From NCBI GenBank assembly GCA_963791545.1, contig CAWBSR010000017.1, positions 434,001 to 498,000 of the forward strand: 64,000 nt of DNA, written 5' to 3'. A model generated the notes under the pieces. The model did not search any database, was not told where the DNA came from, and saw only the letters and a list, made by a program, of their open reading frames with translations. The stretch comes from JALYXV01 sp963791545. Lineage in GTDB: Bacteria; Actinomycetota; Acidimicrobiia; Acidimicrobiales; Palsa-688. This document shows, one piece after another, positions 7,244 through 15,517 of the stretch; the stretch's first letter is position 1, and the number at the start of each line of letters is the position of its first letter. A program made the translations under genes and the position numbers.

Positions 7244-7846
7244 CTATTCGGCGGCTATCGGTGAGGCCGCAGCCGAGGCCGCCTTAGCCTCGGCTTTCTT
7301 GGCCCGCTTGTAGTCCCGGACCTCGGCCAGGGTGTCGGGGCCGGTGATATCGGCGACCGACATCAGCGTTCCCGGGCGGCCGTAGGGTCCCGCTGCCTCG
7401 TCCCAGCCGGGCGGGCTTACGCCAAGCTGTTTGCCCAACAGGGCGACGAAGATCTTGGCCTTCTGCTCGCCGAATCCCGGAAGCGCCTTGATCCGGCGGT
7501 ATAACTCGGCCCCCGTGTCCGCGGTGGCCCACACCGAGGAAGCCTCGCCGTGGTACTCCTCCACGATGATCTCGGCCAGCGCCTGGACCCGCTTGGCATT
7601 GGCGCCAGGGAAGCGGTGCAGGGCGGGTCGGGCCGAAAACACCTTGCCCAGGGCGTCCGGGTCCATGGCCGCGATCTCGGCCACGTCGAGCTGACCACCA
7701 AGGCGGTCCTGCAGCCGGCGCGGGGCGCTGAAGGCCCATTCCAAAGGGACTTGCTGGTCGAGCACCATGCCGATCAGAAGGGCGAAAGGGTCCGCGGACA
7801 GCAACTCGTCGGCTGCCGGATCGCCGGAGAGATGGAGTTCAGGCAC
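7244..7846 (-). CDS. HhH-GPD base-excision-repair family protein
   Basis: 200 residues. GMVLDQQVPLEWAFSAPRRL near the start and the helix-hairpin-helix IKALPGFGEQKAKIFVALLG (about 122-141) identify the HhH-GPD superfamily, in the uncharacterised actinobacterial group known as TIGR03252. Members resemble endonuclease III / AlkA glycosylases but are short, and the catalytic aspartate is not obvious here. The C-terminal tail is alanine and lysine rich. GTG start 7 bases after TAGAGT (7854-7859, minus strand), again leaderless-like. It may belong to the thiS-thiE transcription unit. Confidence 0.82.
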   Translation of the reverse strand: MPELHLSGDPAADELLSADPFALLIGMVLDQQVPLEWAFSAPRRLQDRLGGQLDVAEIAAMDPDALGKVFSARPALHRFPGANAKRVQALAEIIVEEYHGEASSVWATADTGAELYRRIKALPGFGEQKAKIFVALLGKQLGVSPPGWDEAAGPYGRPGTLMSVADITGPDTLAEVRDYKRAKKAEAKAASAAASPIAAE

Positions 7847-7927
7847 GCCTCCAACTCTACGCAGCCGGCCGTCCCAACGGCCTTCCGATCACTACCGTTG
7901 AGCCCAACGAGAGAAGGGGGAACTCAC

Positions 7928-9556
7928 ATGGGGAGCACGGCGTATGCGGCCGGCGATACCAGGACTCCGCTGCTGGAAGAAACCATCGGCTGCGCCTTCG
8001 ATCGGACCGTCGCCGCCCACGGAGATCGCGAGGCGTTGGTCGTCGCCTTCCAGGAGGTGAGGCTCACCTACCGCCAACTGGGCGAGCGGGTCGATCAAGT
8101 GGCCCGAGGACTGCTTGGCATCGGCCTCGAGAAGGGGGACCGACTCGGGATGTGGAGCCCCAATAACGCCGAGTGGGTCTACGTCCAGTTCGCGGCGGCC
8201 AAGGCAGGCGTCATCCTCGTCAACATCAACCCCGCCTTTCAGACCGAGGAGTTGCGCTACACCCTGGCCCAGTCGGGGTGCCGGGCCCTGATCTCGGCGA
8301 CGCGCTTCAAGACCAGCGAGTACGCCGCCATGGTCGCCGAGGTCCGGCCGTCACTGCCGGATCTGGAGCACGCCATGTTCCTCGCCACACCCGACTGGGA
8401 CGCCCTGCTGGCCGCCGGCGATTCCGTCACCACCGAGCAGCTGGCGGCGAGAGGGGCCGAGCTCACCAACCGAGATCCCATCAACATCCAGTACACCAGC
8501 GGGACAACCGGGTCACCCAAGGGCGCCACCCTCAGCCACCGCAACATCCTCAACAACGGCTATTTCCTGGGCGAGGGCTTCCGTTACAGCGAGGAGGACC
8601 GGGTGTGCGTCCCGGTTCCCTTCTACCACTGCTTCGGGATGGTGATCGGCAATCTGGCCTGCCTCACCCACGGCGCCGCCATCGTTATCCCGGCCCCGTC
8701 GTTCGACCCTCTGGCGACCCTGCAGACCCTCGAAGCGGAGCGCTGCACCAGCAGCCTGGGCGTGCCCACCATGTTCATCGCCATGCTGGCCCACCCGGAG
8801 TTCTCGCGCTTCGACCTGACGTCGCTGCGGACCGGGATGATGGCGGGCTCGCCGTGTCCCGTCGAGGTGATGAAACAGTGCGTCAACGAGATGCACATGC
8901 CGGAGGTCACCATCGGCTACGGGATGACCGAAACCTCCCCGGTGTCGACCCAGACCTCGCCCGACGATCCCCTGGAGAAGCGGGTCAGCACCGTCGGCCG
9001 GGTCCATCCCCACGTGGAGGTCAAGGTGATCGACTCTGGGGGCGCCACCGTCGGCATTGACCAACCCGGGGAGTTGTGCACCAAGGGGTATTCGGTGATG
9101 CTCGGCTACTGGGACAACCCCGATGCCACCGCCGAGGCGATCGATACCGACGGGTGGATGCACACCGGTGACCTGGCGGTCATGGACGCCGACGGCTACT
9201 TGAGCATCGTGGGACGGATCAAGGACATGATCATCCGAGGGGGCGAGAACGTCTACCCCCGCGAGGTCGAGGAGTTCCTCTACACCCACCCCGATATCGT
9301 CGACGTCCAGATCATCGGCGTGCCCGACGACAACTACGGCGAGGAGCTCGTCGCCTGGGTGCGCCTACGCGAAGGGGCCAGCCTGACCCGTGATGACCTG
9401 GCCGCCTTCTGCTCGGGCCGCATCGCTCATTTCAAGATCCCCCGGTACCTGCACCTCACCGACGAGTTCCCGATGACGGTCACCGGGAAGGTCCAGAAAT
9501 ACCGAATGCGAGAGGTATCGACCGAGCAGCTGGCCGCCGACCGAGCCGCCCGTTGA
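7928..9556 (+). CDS. acyl-CoA synthetase (AMP-forming)
   Basis: 542 residues of the ANL superfamily, activating a fatty acid to its CoA thioester through an acyl-adenylate. The P-loop YTSGTTGSPKGATLSH, the motif GYGMTETSPV, TGDLAVMDADGYLSIVGRIK and the lysine in TVTGKVQKYRM are all present. The MWSPNNAEWV and INPAFQTEELRY segments are typical of the medium/long-chain FadD-like group. ATG preceded by GAGAAGGGGG, a good Shine-Dalgarno. The stop codon lies at the edge of the 16-base tandem array. Confidence 0.92.
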   Translation: MGSTAYAAGDTRTPLLEETIGCAFDRTVAAHGDREALVVAFQEVRLTYRQLGERVDQVARGLLGIGLEKGDRLGMWSPNNAEWVYVQFAAAKAGVILVNINPAFQTEELRYTLAQSGCRALISATRFKTSEYAAMVAEVRPSLPDLEHAMFLATPDWDALLAAGDSVTTEQLAARGAELTNRDPINIQYTSGTTGSPKGATLSHRNILNNGYFLGEGFRYSEEDRVCVPVPFYHCFGMVIGNLACLTHGAAIVIPAPSFDPLATLQTLEAERCTSSLGVPTMFIAMLAHPEFSRFDLTSLRTGMMAGSPCPVEVMKQCVNEMHMPEVTIGYGMTETSPVSTQTSPDDPLEKRVSTVGRVHPHVEVKVIDSGGATVGIDQPGELCTKGYSVMLGYWDNPDATAEAIDTDGWMHTGDLAVMDADGYLSIVGRIKDMIIRGGENVYPREVEEFLYTHPDIVDVQIIGVPDDNYGEELVAWVRLREGASLTRDDLAAFCSGRIAHFKIPRYLHLTDEFPMTVTGKVQKYRMREVSTEQLAADRAAR

Positions 9557-9714
9557 GCTGCCACCCCGTCGAGCTGCCACCCCGTCGAGCTGCCAGCCCG
9601 TCGAGCTGCCACCCCGTCGAGCCGCCACCCCGTTGAGCTGCCACCCCGTTGAGCTGCCACCCCGTCGAGCTGCCACCCCGTCGAGCTGCCACCCCGTCGA
9701 GCTGCCGCCCCGTT
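9555..9714. repeat. ten-unit 16-base tandem array
   Basis: Ten consecutive units of GAGCTGCCACCCCGTC (variants: C to G at unit 3, T to C at unit 5, final C or T, A to G at unit 10) start inside the stop codon of the acyl-CoA synthetase and fill most of the gap to the convergent aceE. There are no spacers, so it is not a CRISPR. A degenerate eleventh unit follows after 8 bases. 16 is not a multiple of three, and the frames opened through it are artefacts. Confidence 0.95.
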
Positions 9715-9724
9715 TAATCCCCGT

Positions 9725-9744
9725 TGAGCCGCCACGCCGGCTCA
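9725..9744. terminator. possible hairpin between convergent genes
   Basis: TGAGCCG and CGGCTCA (7 pairs, loop of 6) form a stem just after the tandem array, between the ends of the acyl-CoA synthetase and aceE. No T tract follows directly; a TTTTT lies at 9809-9813 on the plus strand. A weak bidirectional stop signal at best. Confidence 0.3.
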
Positions 9745-9818
9745 GCCCGCCTCCCGCTGCTGCCCGGCTCCTCGAGCCCGCACCCGGCGTGGCCCTGCCG
9801 ACGGCCCTTTTTCCACCC

Positions 9819-12548
9819 TTAAGCCAGCAGTGGGTCCGGTGCTTCCGCGTCGATCTGGTACGACGCAATGGCGTCCGCGACCTCTTCCTGCTTGCCCTCG
9901 CCGGTGGCCCGTAGGCCGTCGAGCACCGCCACCACCACGTGGGCGGCGTCGGTTTCGAAATGCCGGCGCAATGCCGCCCGGGTGTCGCTGCGGCCGTAGC
10001 CGTCGGTGCCGAGTGGTGTGAAATGCGACGGTATCCACCGGGCCACCTGGTCGGGCACCATCTTCATGTAGTCCGTGACAGCCACGACCGGCCCCTCTGC
10101 CGCGGCCAGCGCCGAGGTCAGGTATGGGGTCCGGGCCGCCTGGTGCGGGTGGAGCCGGTTGTAGCGCTCCACCCCGAGCGCCTCCTCCCGGAGTGCCTTG
10201 TAGGAGGTCACCGACCACAGCTCGGCGCCCACGTCGTGGTGCTCGGCGAGCAGCTTCTGGGATTCAAGCGCCGCCTGGCTGCCGGTACCGCTGAACAGGA
10301 TGGTCGCCTTCCGCGACGGCCCCTCGGGGGCGGCGGAGAACCGGTAGATGCCGCGCACGATCTGCTCGTCGACGACGGCGCCGTCAGGAAACGGCGACGG
10401 GGCGGGTGGCATCACGATGTTCTCGTTGTACAGGGTCACGTAGTAGAACACGTCCTCTGGTTCCGACGACGTGTACATGCGGCGGATCCCGTCCTTGACG
10501 ATCGCGGCGGTCTCGTAGGCGAACGCCGGATCGTAGGCCCGCAGGTTGGGGACCGTCGACGCCAGGATCAGTGAGTGCCCGTCGTCATGCTGGAGGCCCT
10601 CGCCGGTGAGAGTCGTCCGCCCCGCGGTGGCGCCCATCAGGAAGCCTCGGCCCCGGATATCGCCGAAGGCCCAGATCAAGTCTCCGACCCGCTGGAACCC
10701 GAACATGGAATAGAACATGAAGAACGGGATCATCGGCGAGCCGTGGGTTGCGTAAGCCGTGCCCGCCGCCGTGAAGTCGGCCATCGACCCCGCCTCGGTG
10801 ATGCCCTCCTCGAGGATCTGGCCGTCCTTGGCCTCGGTGTAGGACAGCATCAACTGGGAGTCGACGGGGTCGTACAGCTGGCCCCCGGGGGCGTAGATCT
10901 TCATCTCCTTGAACAGGGCGTCGAGGCCGAAGGTCCGGGCCTCGTCGGGGATGATGGGAACGATCCGCCGGCCGATGTTGTGGTCCCGGAGCAGGTTGCG
11001 CATGAGACCGCCGAAGGCGACGGTCGTGGATACCGAGCGGGTGCCCGACCCTGTCTTGAACTCCCCGAACACCTTTTCGTCAGGCGGGTCCAACGGCTTG
11101 GCCCGGCGCGGGGTGCGGCGGGGGAGGGCCCCTCCGAGGGCTCGGCGGCGCTGCATCATGTACTGGTACTCGACGCTGTCGGTGGCGGGCCGGAAGTACG
11201 GCGGCAGCTCGCCCGTGAGCGCCGAGTCGGGGATCTCATCCTCGAGGTGCAGCCGTTCCCGCAGCGTCTTCAGCTGGGCCTTGGTCATCTTCTTGATCTG
11301 GTGGGTGGCGTTGCGCCCTTCGATCTCGGGGCCGAGGGTCCACCCCTTGATGGTCTTGGCCAGGATGACGGTGGGCTGGCCCGTCGTCTCGGTAGCTGCC
11401 TTATAGGCGGCGTACAGCTTGTGGTAGTCGTGCCCGCCTCGGGGCAGGTTGCGCAGGTCGTCGTCGGAAAGGTGCTCCACGATCTTGCGCAGCCGGGGGT
11501 CGGGGCCGAAAAAGTGCTCCCGGATGTACGCCCCGTCGTGGGTGGCGTACTGCTGGTACTCGCCGTCGACGCTGGTGTTCATGCGGTTGAGCAGCACCCC
11601 GTCCACGTCCCGGGCCAGCAGCTCGTCCCACTTTGAACCCCAGATGACCTTGATGACGTTCCAGCCAGCGCCTCGGAAGACCGCCTCGAGCTCCTGGATG
11701 ATCTTGCCATTGCCCCGCACCGGGCCGTCGAGGCGCTGCAGGTTGCAGTTGATGACGAAGGTGAGGTTGTCGAGGTTTTCCCTCGCCGCCAGCGAGAGCG
11801 CCCCGAGTGTCTCCGGCTCGTCGCACTCGCCGTCGCCGACGAAGCACCACACCCGCGACGCCGAAGTGTCGGCAATGCGGCGGTTGAGGAGGTACTTGTT
11901 GAAATGGGCCTGGTAGATGGCGTTCAGCGGGCCGAGACCCATGGAGACGGTGGGAAATTCCCAGAACTCGGGCATCAAGCGGGGATGCGGGTAGGAGGAC
12001 AGTCCTCCGGTGCCGGAGGCTTTCCCGGAGACCTCGGTCCGGAAATTGTCCAATTGACCGTCGCTCAGGCGGCCCTCCAGGAAGGCCCGGGCGTAGATCC
12101 CCGGCGCCGCGTGGCCCTGGAAGAAGACCTGGTCGCCCGAGCGGCCGTCGTCCTTGCCCCGGAAGAAGTGGTTGAAGCCCACCTCGTAGAGCGCGGCGCT
12201 GCTGGCGAAGGTGGCCAAATGGCCGCCGATGCCCTCGGCGCGGTGATTGGCCCGTACCACCATGACCGCGGCGTTCCAGCGGATGAAGGCCCGGATGCGG
12301 CGCTCGACGTATTCGTCGCCCGGGAACCACGGTTCCTGGTCCGGGGGGATGGTGTTCACATACGGGGTGCTCACCGTGGCCGGAAAGCCCACCTGCTGCT
12401 CGCGGGCCCGCTCCAGCAGCTTCATCAGAAGGAAACGGGCCCTCGTCTTGCCGTGGGCGTCGAGTACGGCGTCGAATGAGTCGACCCACTCCCTGGTTTC
12501 CTCCGCGTCGGTGTCGGGGAGTTGATGCGAGAAGCCGTCGAAGATCAC
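9819..12548 (-). CDS. aceE: pyruvate dehydrogenase E1 component, homodimeric type
   Basis: 909 residues, the usual length. It decarboxylates pyruvate with thiamine diphosphate and acetylates the lipoyl group of E2. The ThDP motif VGDGECDEPETLG...NC is present, with family blocks NTIPPDQEPWFPGDE, NHRAEGIGGHLATFASSAAL, FFQGHAAPGIYARAFLEG, KTIKGWTLGPEIEGRNATHQ and TLTGEGLQHDDGHS. I chose the GTG at 12548 because VIFDGFSHQLPD fits the family start; the frame stays open upstream only in antisense of the HAD gene. The GTG overlaps the HAD stop (GTGA), indicating translational coupling. E2 and E3 candidates are at 28.7-31.6 kb. Confidence 0.95.
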   Translation of the reverse strand: MIFDGFSHQLPDTDAEETREWVDSFDAVLDAHGKTRARFLLMKLLERAREQQVGFPATVSTPYVNTIPPDQEPWFPGDEYVERRIRAFIRWNAAVMVVRANHRAEGIGGHLATFASSAALYEVGFNHFFRGKDDGRSGDQVFFQGHAAPGIYARAFLEGRLSDGQLDNFRTEVSGKASGTGGLSSYPHPRLMPEFWEFPTVSMGLGPLNAIYQAHFNKYLLNRRIADTSASRVWCFVGDGECDEPETLGALSLAARENLDNLTFVINCNLQRLDGPVRGNGKIIQELEAVFRGAGWNVIKVIWGSKWDELLARDVDGVLLNRMNTSVDGEYQQYATHDGAYIREHFFGPDPRLRKIVEHLSDDDLRNLPRGGHDYHKLYAAYKAATETTGQPTVILAKTIKGWTLGPEIEGRNATHQIKKMTKAQLKTLRERLHLEDEIPDSALTGELPPYFRPATDSVEYQYMMQRRRALGGALPRRTPRRAKPLDPPDEKVFGEFKTGSGTRSVSTTVAFGGLMRNLLRDHNIGRRIVPIIPDEARTFGLDALFKEMKIYAPGGQLYDPVDSQLMLSYTEAKDGQILEEGITEAGSMADFTAAGTAYATHGSPMIPFFMFYSMFGFQRVGDLIWAFGDIRGRGFLMGATAGRTTLTGEGLQHDDGHSLILASTVPNLRAYDPAFAYETAAIVKDGIRRMYTSSEPEDVFYYVTLYNENIVMPPAPSPFPDGAVVDEQIVRGIYRFSAAPEGPSRKATILFSGTGSQAALESQKLLAEHHDVGAELWSVTSYKALREEALGVERYNRLHPHQAARTPYLTSALAAAEGPVVAVTDYMKMVPDQVARWIPSHFTPLGTDGYGRSDTRAALRRHFETDAAHVVVAVLDGLRATGEGKQEEVADAIASYQIDAEAPDPLLA

Positions 12549-13309
12549 GTCTCTATGCTCGCGCGCGTGAGGAGTTGAGCCAGTACCCCGGTGACGGTTG
12601 CGGGCGAATTCATCACGCGGAAACGGTCCTCGAGGATTGCCGCCTCGGGGCCGAATCCGTCCACGATCAGATGCGCCCCCTTGACCGAGGGGAGGTCGGT
12701 TTCGTCGTTGGCGACCACGACGCAGGTGAGGTGGGCGGCTCGAGCCGCCTCCCAGCCGGGGCCGGAGTCTTCCACGGCCACCGCGCCCGTCACCTTCACG
12801 CCCAGCCGTTGCAGGGCCAGCAGGTACGCCTCGGGGTCCGGTTTGCGGTGGGCCACGTCGTCGCCCGCCACCACCACGTCGAAACGGTCGATGCCAAAGG
12901 CCTGGTCGAGCAGGGGGACGGCCCACTGGCGGGAGCCGGTGGTGGCCACCGCGAGGCGGATGCCGTCAGCCGCCAGTTGGTCCAGCCAGTCGGTCACACC
13001 CTTCCGGGCCGGGATGGCGCCGGCCGCCGCCAAGGCCTCGACCCGGTCCGTCTTCCACCGGTGCAGCGCCTTCGCCAGGTCCCGGCGCTCCGCCTCGGGG
13101 CGGTCGCAGCTGGCCGACTCCGAGCTCGACAGCCAGCCGAAGATGCGGCGCTCCCCTCCGGTCGTGGCCAGCAGGCCCCGGTACCGCTCAGGTGTCCAGC
13201 GGTCGGGGAGGCCGAACGCCTCGAATGCGTCGTTGAACGCCACCCGGTGGCCGAACTGTTCGCTATCGACCAGGGTGCCGTCGAGATCGAAGATCACCGC
13301 CTCCAACAC
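12545..13309 (-). CDS. HAD-family phosphatase (CbbY/beta-phosphoglucomutase-like)
   Basis: 254 residues with all four HAD motifs: DLDGTLVDSEQ (nucleophile D9, acid D11), the threonine in VATTGSR, a lysine in HRKPDPEAY, and VEDSGPGWEAARAA. The helical cap inserted after motif I marks subfamily IA (CbbY, PGMB, Gph). The substrate is probably a small sugar or glycolate phosphate. GTG start with CAAGAT (13316-13321, minus strand) ending 6 bases upstream, so it is probably the leaderless first gene of the HAD-aceE operon. Confidence 0.88.
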   Translation of the reverse strand: MLEAVIFDLDGTLVDSEQFGHRVAFNDAFEAFGLPDRWTPERYRGLLATTGGERRIFGWLSSSESASCDRPEAERRDLAKALHRWKTDRVEALAAAGAIPARKGVTDWLDQLAADGIRLAVATTGSRQWAVPLLDQAFGIDRFDVVVAGDDVAHRKPDPEAYLLALQRLGVKVTGAVAVEDSGPGWEAARAAHLTCVVVANDETDLPSVKGAHLIVDGFGPEAAILEDRFRVMNSPATVTGVLAQLLTRASIET

Positions 13310-13315
13310 CGGACC

Positions 13316-13321
13316 ATCTTG
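13316..13321 (-). promoter_or_regulatory. -10 hexamer of the HAD-aceE operon
   Basis: CAAGAT on the minus strand ends exactly 6 bases before the GTG of the HAD gene, the spacing expected when transcription starts on the start codon. No Shine-Dalgarno is visible. The stretch 13310-13521 holds no other feature that I can support. Confidence 0.4.
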
Positions 13322-13521
13322 CCTGACGGCCCGACGTTGCCGGCGAGGCCGACTGGTGAACCGGGCGCAGATTGTGATTTTCGCGCCACACGGTGGTCGT
13401 TGGACGACAATGACGAGGCTCAGTTGAGCAGGCCGGTCTTGGCGCCACGGTGGTGGTATCAGCCGGAGCGGGACATGACAGCCCGGGTTTGCCGCGGGCC
13501 CCGGCCGGGCACAGTGTGTCC

Positions 13522-13608
13522 ATGCTTACCATCCTGCTAATCGTCCTGATTGTGTTGCTCCTCTTTGGCGGCGGCGGCTACTACTACCGCGGGCGCCGCC
13601 GGCTCTGA
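13522..13608 (+). CDS. 28-residue membrane peptide
   Basis: The frame encodes MLTILLIVLIVLLLFGGGGY followed by YYRGRRRL: one membrane span, a glycine hinge and a strongly basic end that should stay in the cytoplasm. I have seen similar tiny peptides annotated in many bacteria without a function. CACAGT (13510-13515) ends 6 bases before the ATG, matching the leaderless pattern of this genome. It is too short for most gene finders. Confidence 0.6.
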   Translation: MLTILLIVLIVLLLFGGGGYYYRGRRRL

Positions 13609-13691
13609 CCCTGCGCCCTCCGCGTCTCGGGGAGATCCCCCCGGCGTGTGCCAGACTTCGCCCCGAGGTGGTCCACAGATAGGAGGCGAAG

Positions 13692-14093
13692 GTGAGCGAC
13701 GGGACGAACGGAGCCCAACCCGAGGCCGCAGCCGCGACCGAGGCGCCGGCCGAGGCGTCGGCTGACGCCACCGGCGAGGAAACCGCGGATCTGGAGACGG
13801 TGGAGGTCATAACTGCCGAGGTCGAGGGGGACGGCACAGTCGTCATCGACGACCTGGTCGCCGAGGTCGATGCCGCCGGCAATGTGGTAGCCACCGACGA
13901 GATGGTCGAGGTCGACCTGCCGGACGGCACGGTAATCCTGGACGAGACGTTTTCGGTGGTCGATGACGCCGGCAACTTGGTCGTTATCGACGAAGAGACG
14001 ACTGTCCTCAGTCCGGCCGAAGGCGGCGACGAAACAGATGAGGAAGAAAGCGCCCCGGCCGGGGGGGCCGGCGCCAGCGGCGCCACCGCCTAG
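13692..14093 (+). CDS. extremely acidic 133-residue protein with internal repeats
   Basis: It contains no lysine, arginine, histidine, cysteine, tryptophan or tyrosine. The centre (about 44-110) is built of degenerate repeats of about 17 residues (DGTVVIDDLVAEVDAAGN, LPDGTVILDETFSVVDDAGN) flanked by Ala/Glu/Gly-rich tails. The regular beta-like pattern with paired acidic residues suggests cation binding or a rod-like fold, but no family is recognised and no signal peptide is present. AGGAGG lies 6 bases before the GTG, a strong ribosome binding site. The tyrosinase starts 13 bases after its stop, so the two probably share an operon. Confidence 0.72.
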   Translation: MSDGTNGAQPEAAAATEAPAEASADATGEETADLETVEVITAEVEGDGTVVIDDLVAEVDAAGNVVATDEMVEVDLPDGTVILDETFSVVDDAGNLVVIDEETTVLSPAEGGDETDEEESAPAGGAGASGATA

Positions 14094-14106
14094 CCGAGGG
14101 GTAGCG

Positions 14107-14916
14107 ATGGCCCACGAGATTGCCCTGCGCCCCAACGCCGAGTTCGCCAATGTTCCGATGCTGCACGATGCGTACACCAAGATGCAGGCGTTACCAGCGG
14201 CGGACAATCGGGGTTGGGAGTATTGGGCGTCCTATCACGGGTACCTTCACAACTTCTGCTGGCATCACGCCCGCCGGGGGAACCAGGGGTTCCATTACGA
14301 CCTTTTTCTGCCGTGGCATCGGGCCTATCTGGTGTATTGGGACCACGCGGCGCGAGACCAGAATCCAGAGGCCATCCAACCGTGGTGGGATTGGACCTCG
14401 GCCAAGTCGCATCAGGCGGGAATTCCTGAGGTCTACAGCCAACCGGATGCCGATGGGAACCCCAATCCCCTGGCCAGCGGCCCCAAGCCGTCGATTGCGA
14501 ATGATTCCAACGCCGGCCCCAGGACGATCCGCAACCCGGGCGATCCGGCAGAGCTCCCGAACGGCACCACCCCAGGGCTGATGGCAATTGCCGACATATT
14601 GAACCTCAGCGATTTCGTGGACTTCTCCAACCAGATACAGAACATCCACGACATGGTCCACGGCTGGGTCGGCGGCGATATGACCAACATTGTCACCGCC
14701 GCGTTCGACCCTATTTTCTACGCCCATCATTGCATGATCGACAGGCTCTGGTATCTCTGGCAGATCAAGCACGGCACCAACAACATTCCGGACAATTACC
14801 TCAACTATCCGCTGCAGGGCTTCGATTACCGGGTGCGCGACGTCCTGGATATAACGCAACTTGGCTACGGATACGCCAGTTCAGCTGCGGAAGCCACCGT
14901 CGGCGGCGCAGCATGA
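14107..14916 (+). CDS. tyrosinase / polyphenol oxidase catalytic domain
   Basis: A 269-residue type-3 copper enzyme that oxidises monophenols or catechols to quinones. The CuA region carries H44, further histidines at 48, 53, 54 and 63, and LPWHRAYLVYWD (H71). The CuB region has IHDMVHGW (H181, H185) and DPIFYAHHCMIDRLW (H207/H208). Cys51 lies near H53/H54, where many polyphenol oxidases have a Cys-His thioether. No signal peptide or Tat motif, and no C-terminal domain in the same chain: that domain seems to be the next gene, whose ATG overlaps the stop (ATGA). The gene has visibly more A and T than its neighbours, which suggests horizontal transfer. Confidence 0.92.
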   Translation: MAHEIALRPNAEFANVPMLHDAYTKMQALPAADNRGWEYWASYHGYLHNFCWHHARRGNQGFHYDLFLPWHRAYLVYWDHAARDQNPEAIQPWWDWTSAKSHQAGIPEVYSQPDADGNPNPLASGPKPSIANDSNAGPRTIRNPGDPAELPNGTTPGLMAIADILNLSDFVDFSNQIQNIHDMVHGWVGGDMTNIVTAAFDPIFYAHHCMIDRLWYLWQIKHGTNNIPDNYLNYPLQGFDYRVRDVLDITQLGYGYASSAAEATVGGAA

Positions 14917-15356
14917 ACATTTCCACGGCCATTTCCACCGGTCTCCTCGACCGTGAGTTCAGCCGGGCCGACATCGAGTTCGAGGGTGTCGACCACTCCG
15001 GGGCATCTTTCGAGGCCCGGGTGTTCTTCAACAAGGCGACGCCTGAGGGCGATCGTGACCGGACTCCGGCCAACGGGTATGCGGGGTCGTTCTACGTCTT
15101 CGGCCACGGCAACTGCTTCGGCGACGTGGGCCACTGCGACGTGAGGGAGCGGCGCCAGTACGACCCGCGCCCGGCCCACCCGTTGACGCCCGCCAAGAAG
15201 GTGGTGATCGCAACCACCGCGCTGCGCCAGGCCCTCGCCCAGGGGGATTCCGTCGCCATCACCGTGATCCCGGTGGTTCGGGAGGGCGCGGGCGGCGCCA
15301 AGGCCGAGCAGGGTGTGCTCAAGTTCGAGAAGGTACGCATCGTCACCTACCGCTGA
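14913..15356 (+). CDS. separately encoded polyphenol-oxidase C-terminal (shielding-type) domain
   Basis: 147 residues. The plan of an opening beta strand (FEARVFFNKATPEG), the AGSFYVFGHG turn, a helix-plus-strand block (ATTALRQALAQGDSVAITVI) and a closing VLKFEKVRIVTY strand matches the C-terminal domain of plant-type polyphenol oxidases (the PPO1_KFDV type), which covers the active site of the latent enzyme. Here it is its own gene, coupled to the tyrosinase by an ATGA overlap. GHGNCFGDVGHC (65-76) groups two histidines and two cysteines and could bind copper, as tyrosinase caddie proteins do. Family match is from memory of the pattern; the role as lid or copper chaperone is inference. Confidence 0.65.
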   Translation: MNISTAISTGLLDREFSRADIEFEGVDHSGASFEARVFFNKATPEGDRDRTPANGYAGSFYVFGHGNCFGDVGHCDVRERRQYDPRPAHPLTPAKKVVIATTALRQALAQGDSVAITVIPVVREGAGGAKAEQGVLKFEKVRIVTYR

Positions 15357-15517
15357 GCCGGGCGTGGTCGCAGGGTGCCGACGACCAAAGCCCGCTCGTT
15401 GTGTGAGGTGGTGGCCGCCGCCCAGGCCGGGCTCCGGGCCTCCCCGAGCCGACGCCGGCCCGGGCCGCTCGCAGCGCGGGGGTGCCGAAGCGGGCGCCAC
15501 TCAGGCATGCTGGCCCG

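Noticed and set aside
9555..9714. CRISPR array
   Set aside because: Units are 16 bases and directly adjacent, with no spacers and no cas genes.
10575..11636. 353-residue plus-strand frame inside aceE
   Set aside because: Antisense shadow of well-conserved E1 sequence; no start signals and no recognisable motif.
13692..14916. RiPP precursor plus tyrosinase-type modifying enzyme
   Set aside because: The candidate precursor has no tyrosine, cysteine or other residue that the enzyme could modify, and has no leader/core layout.
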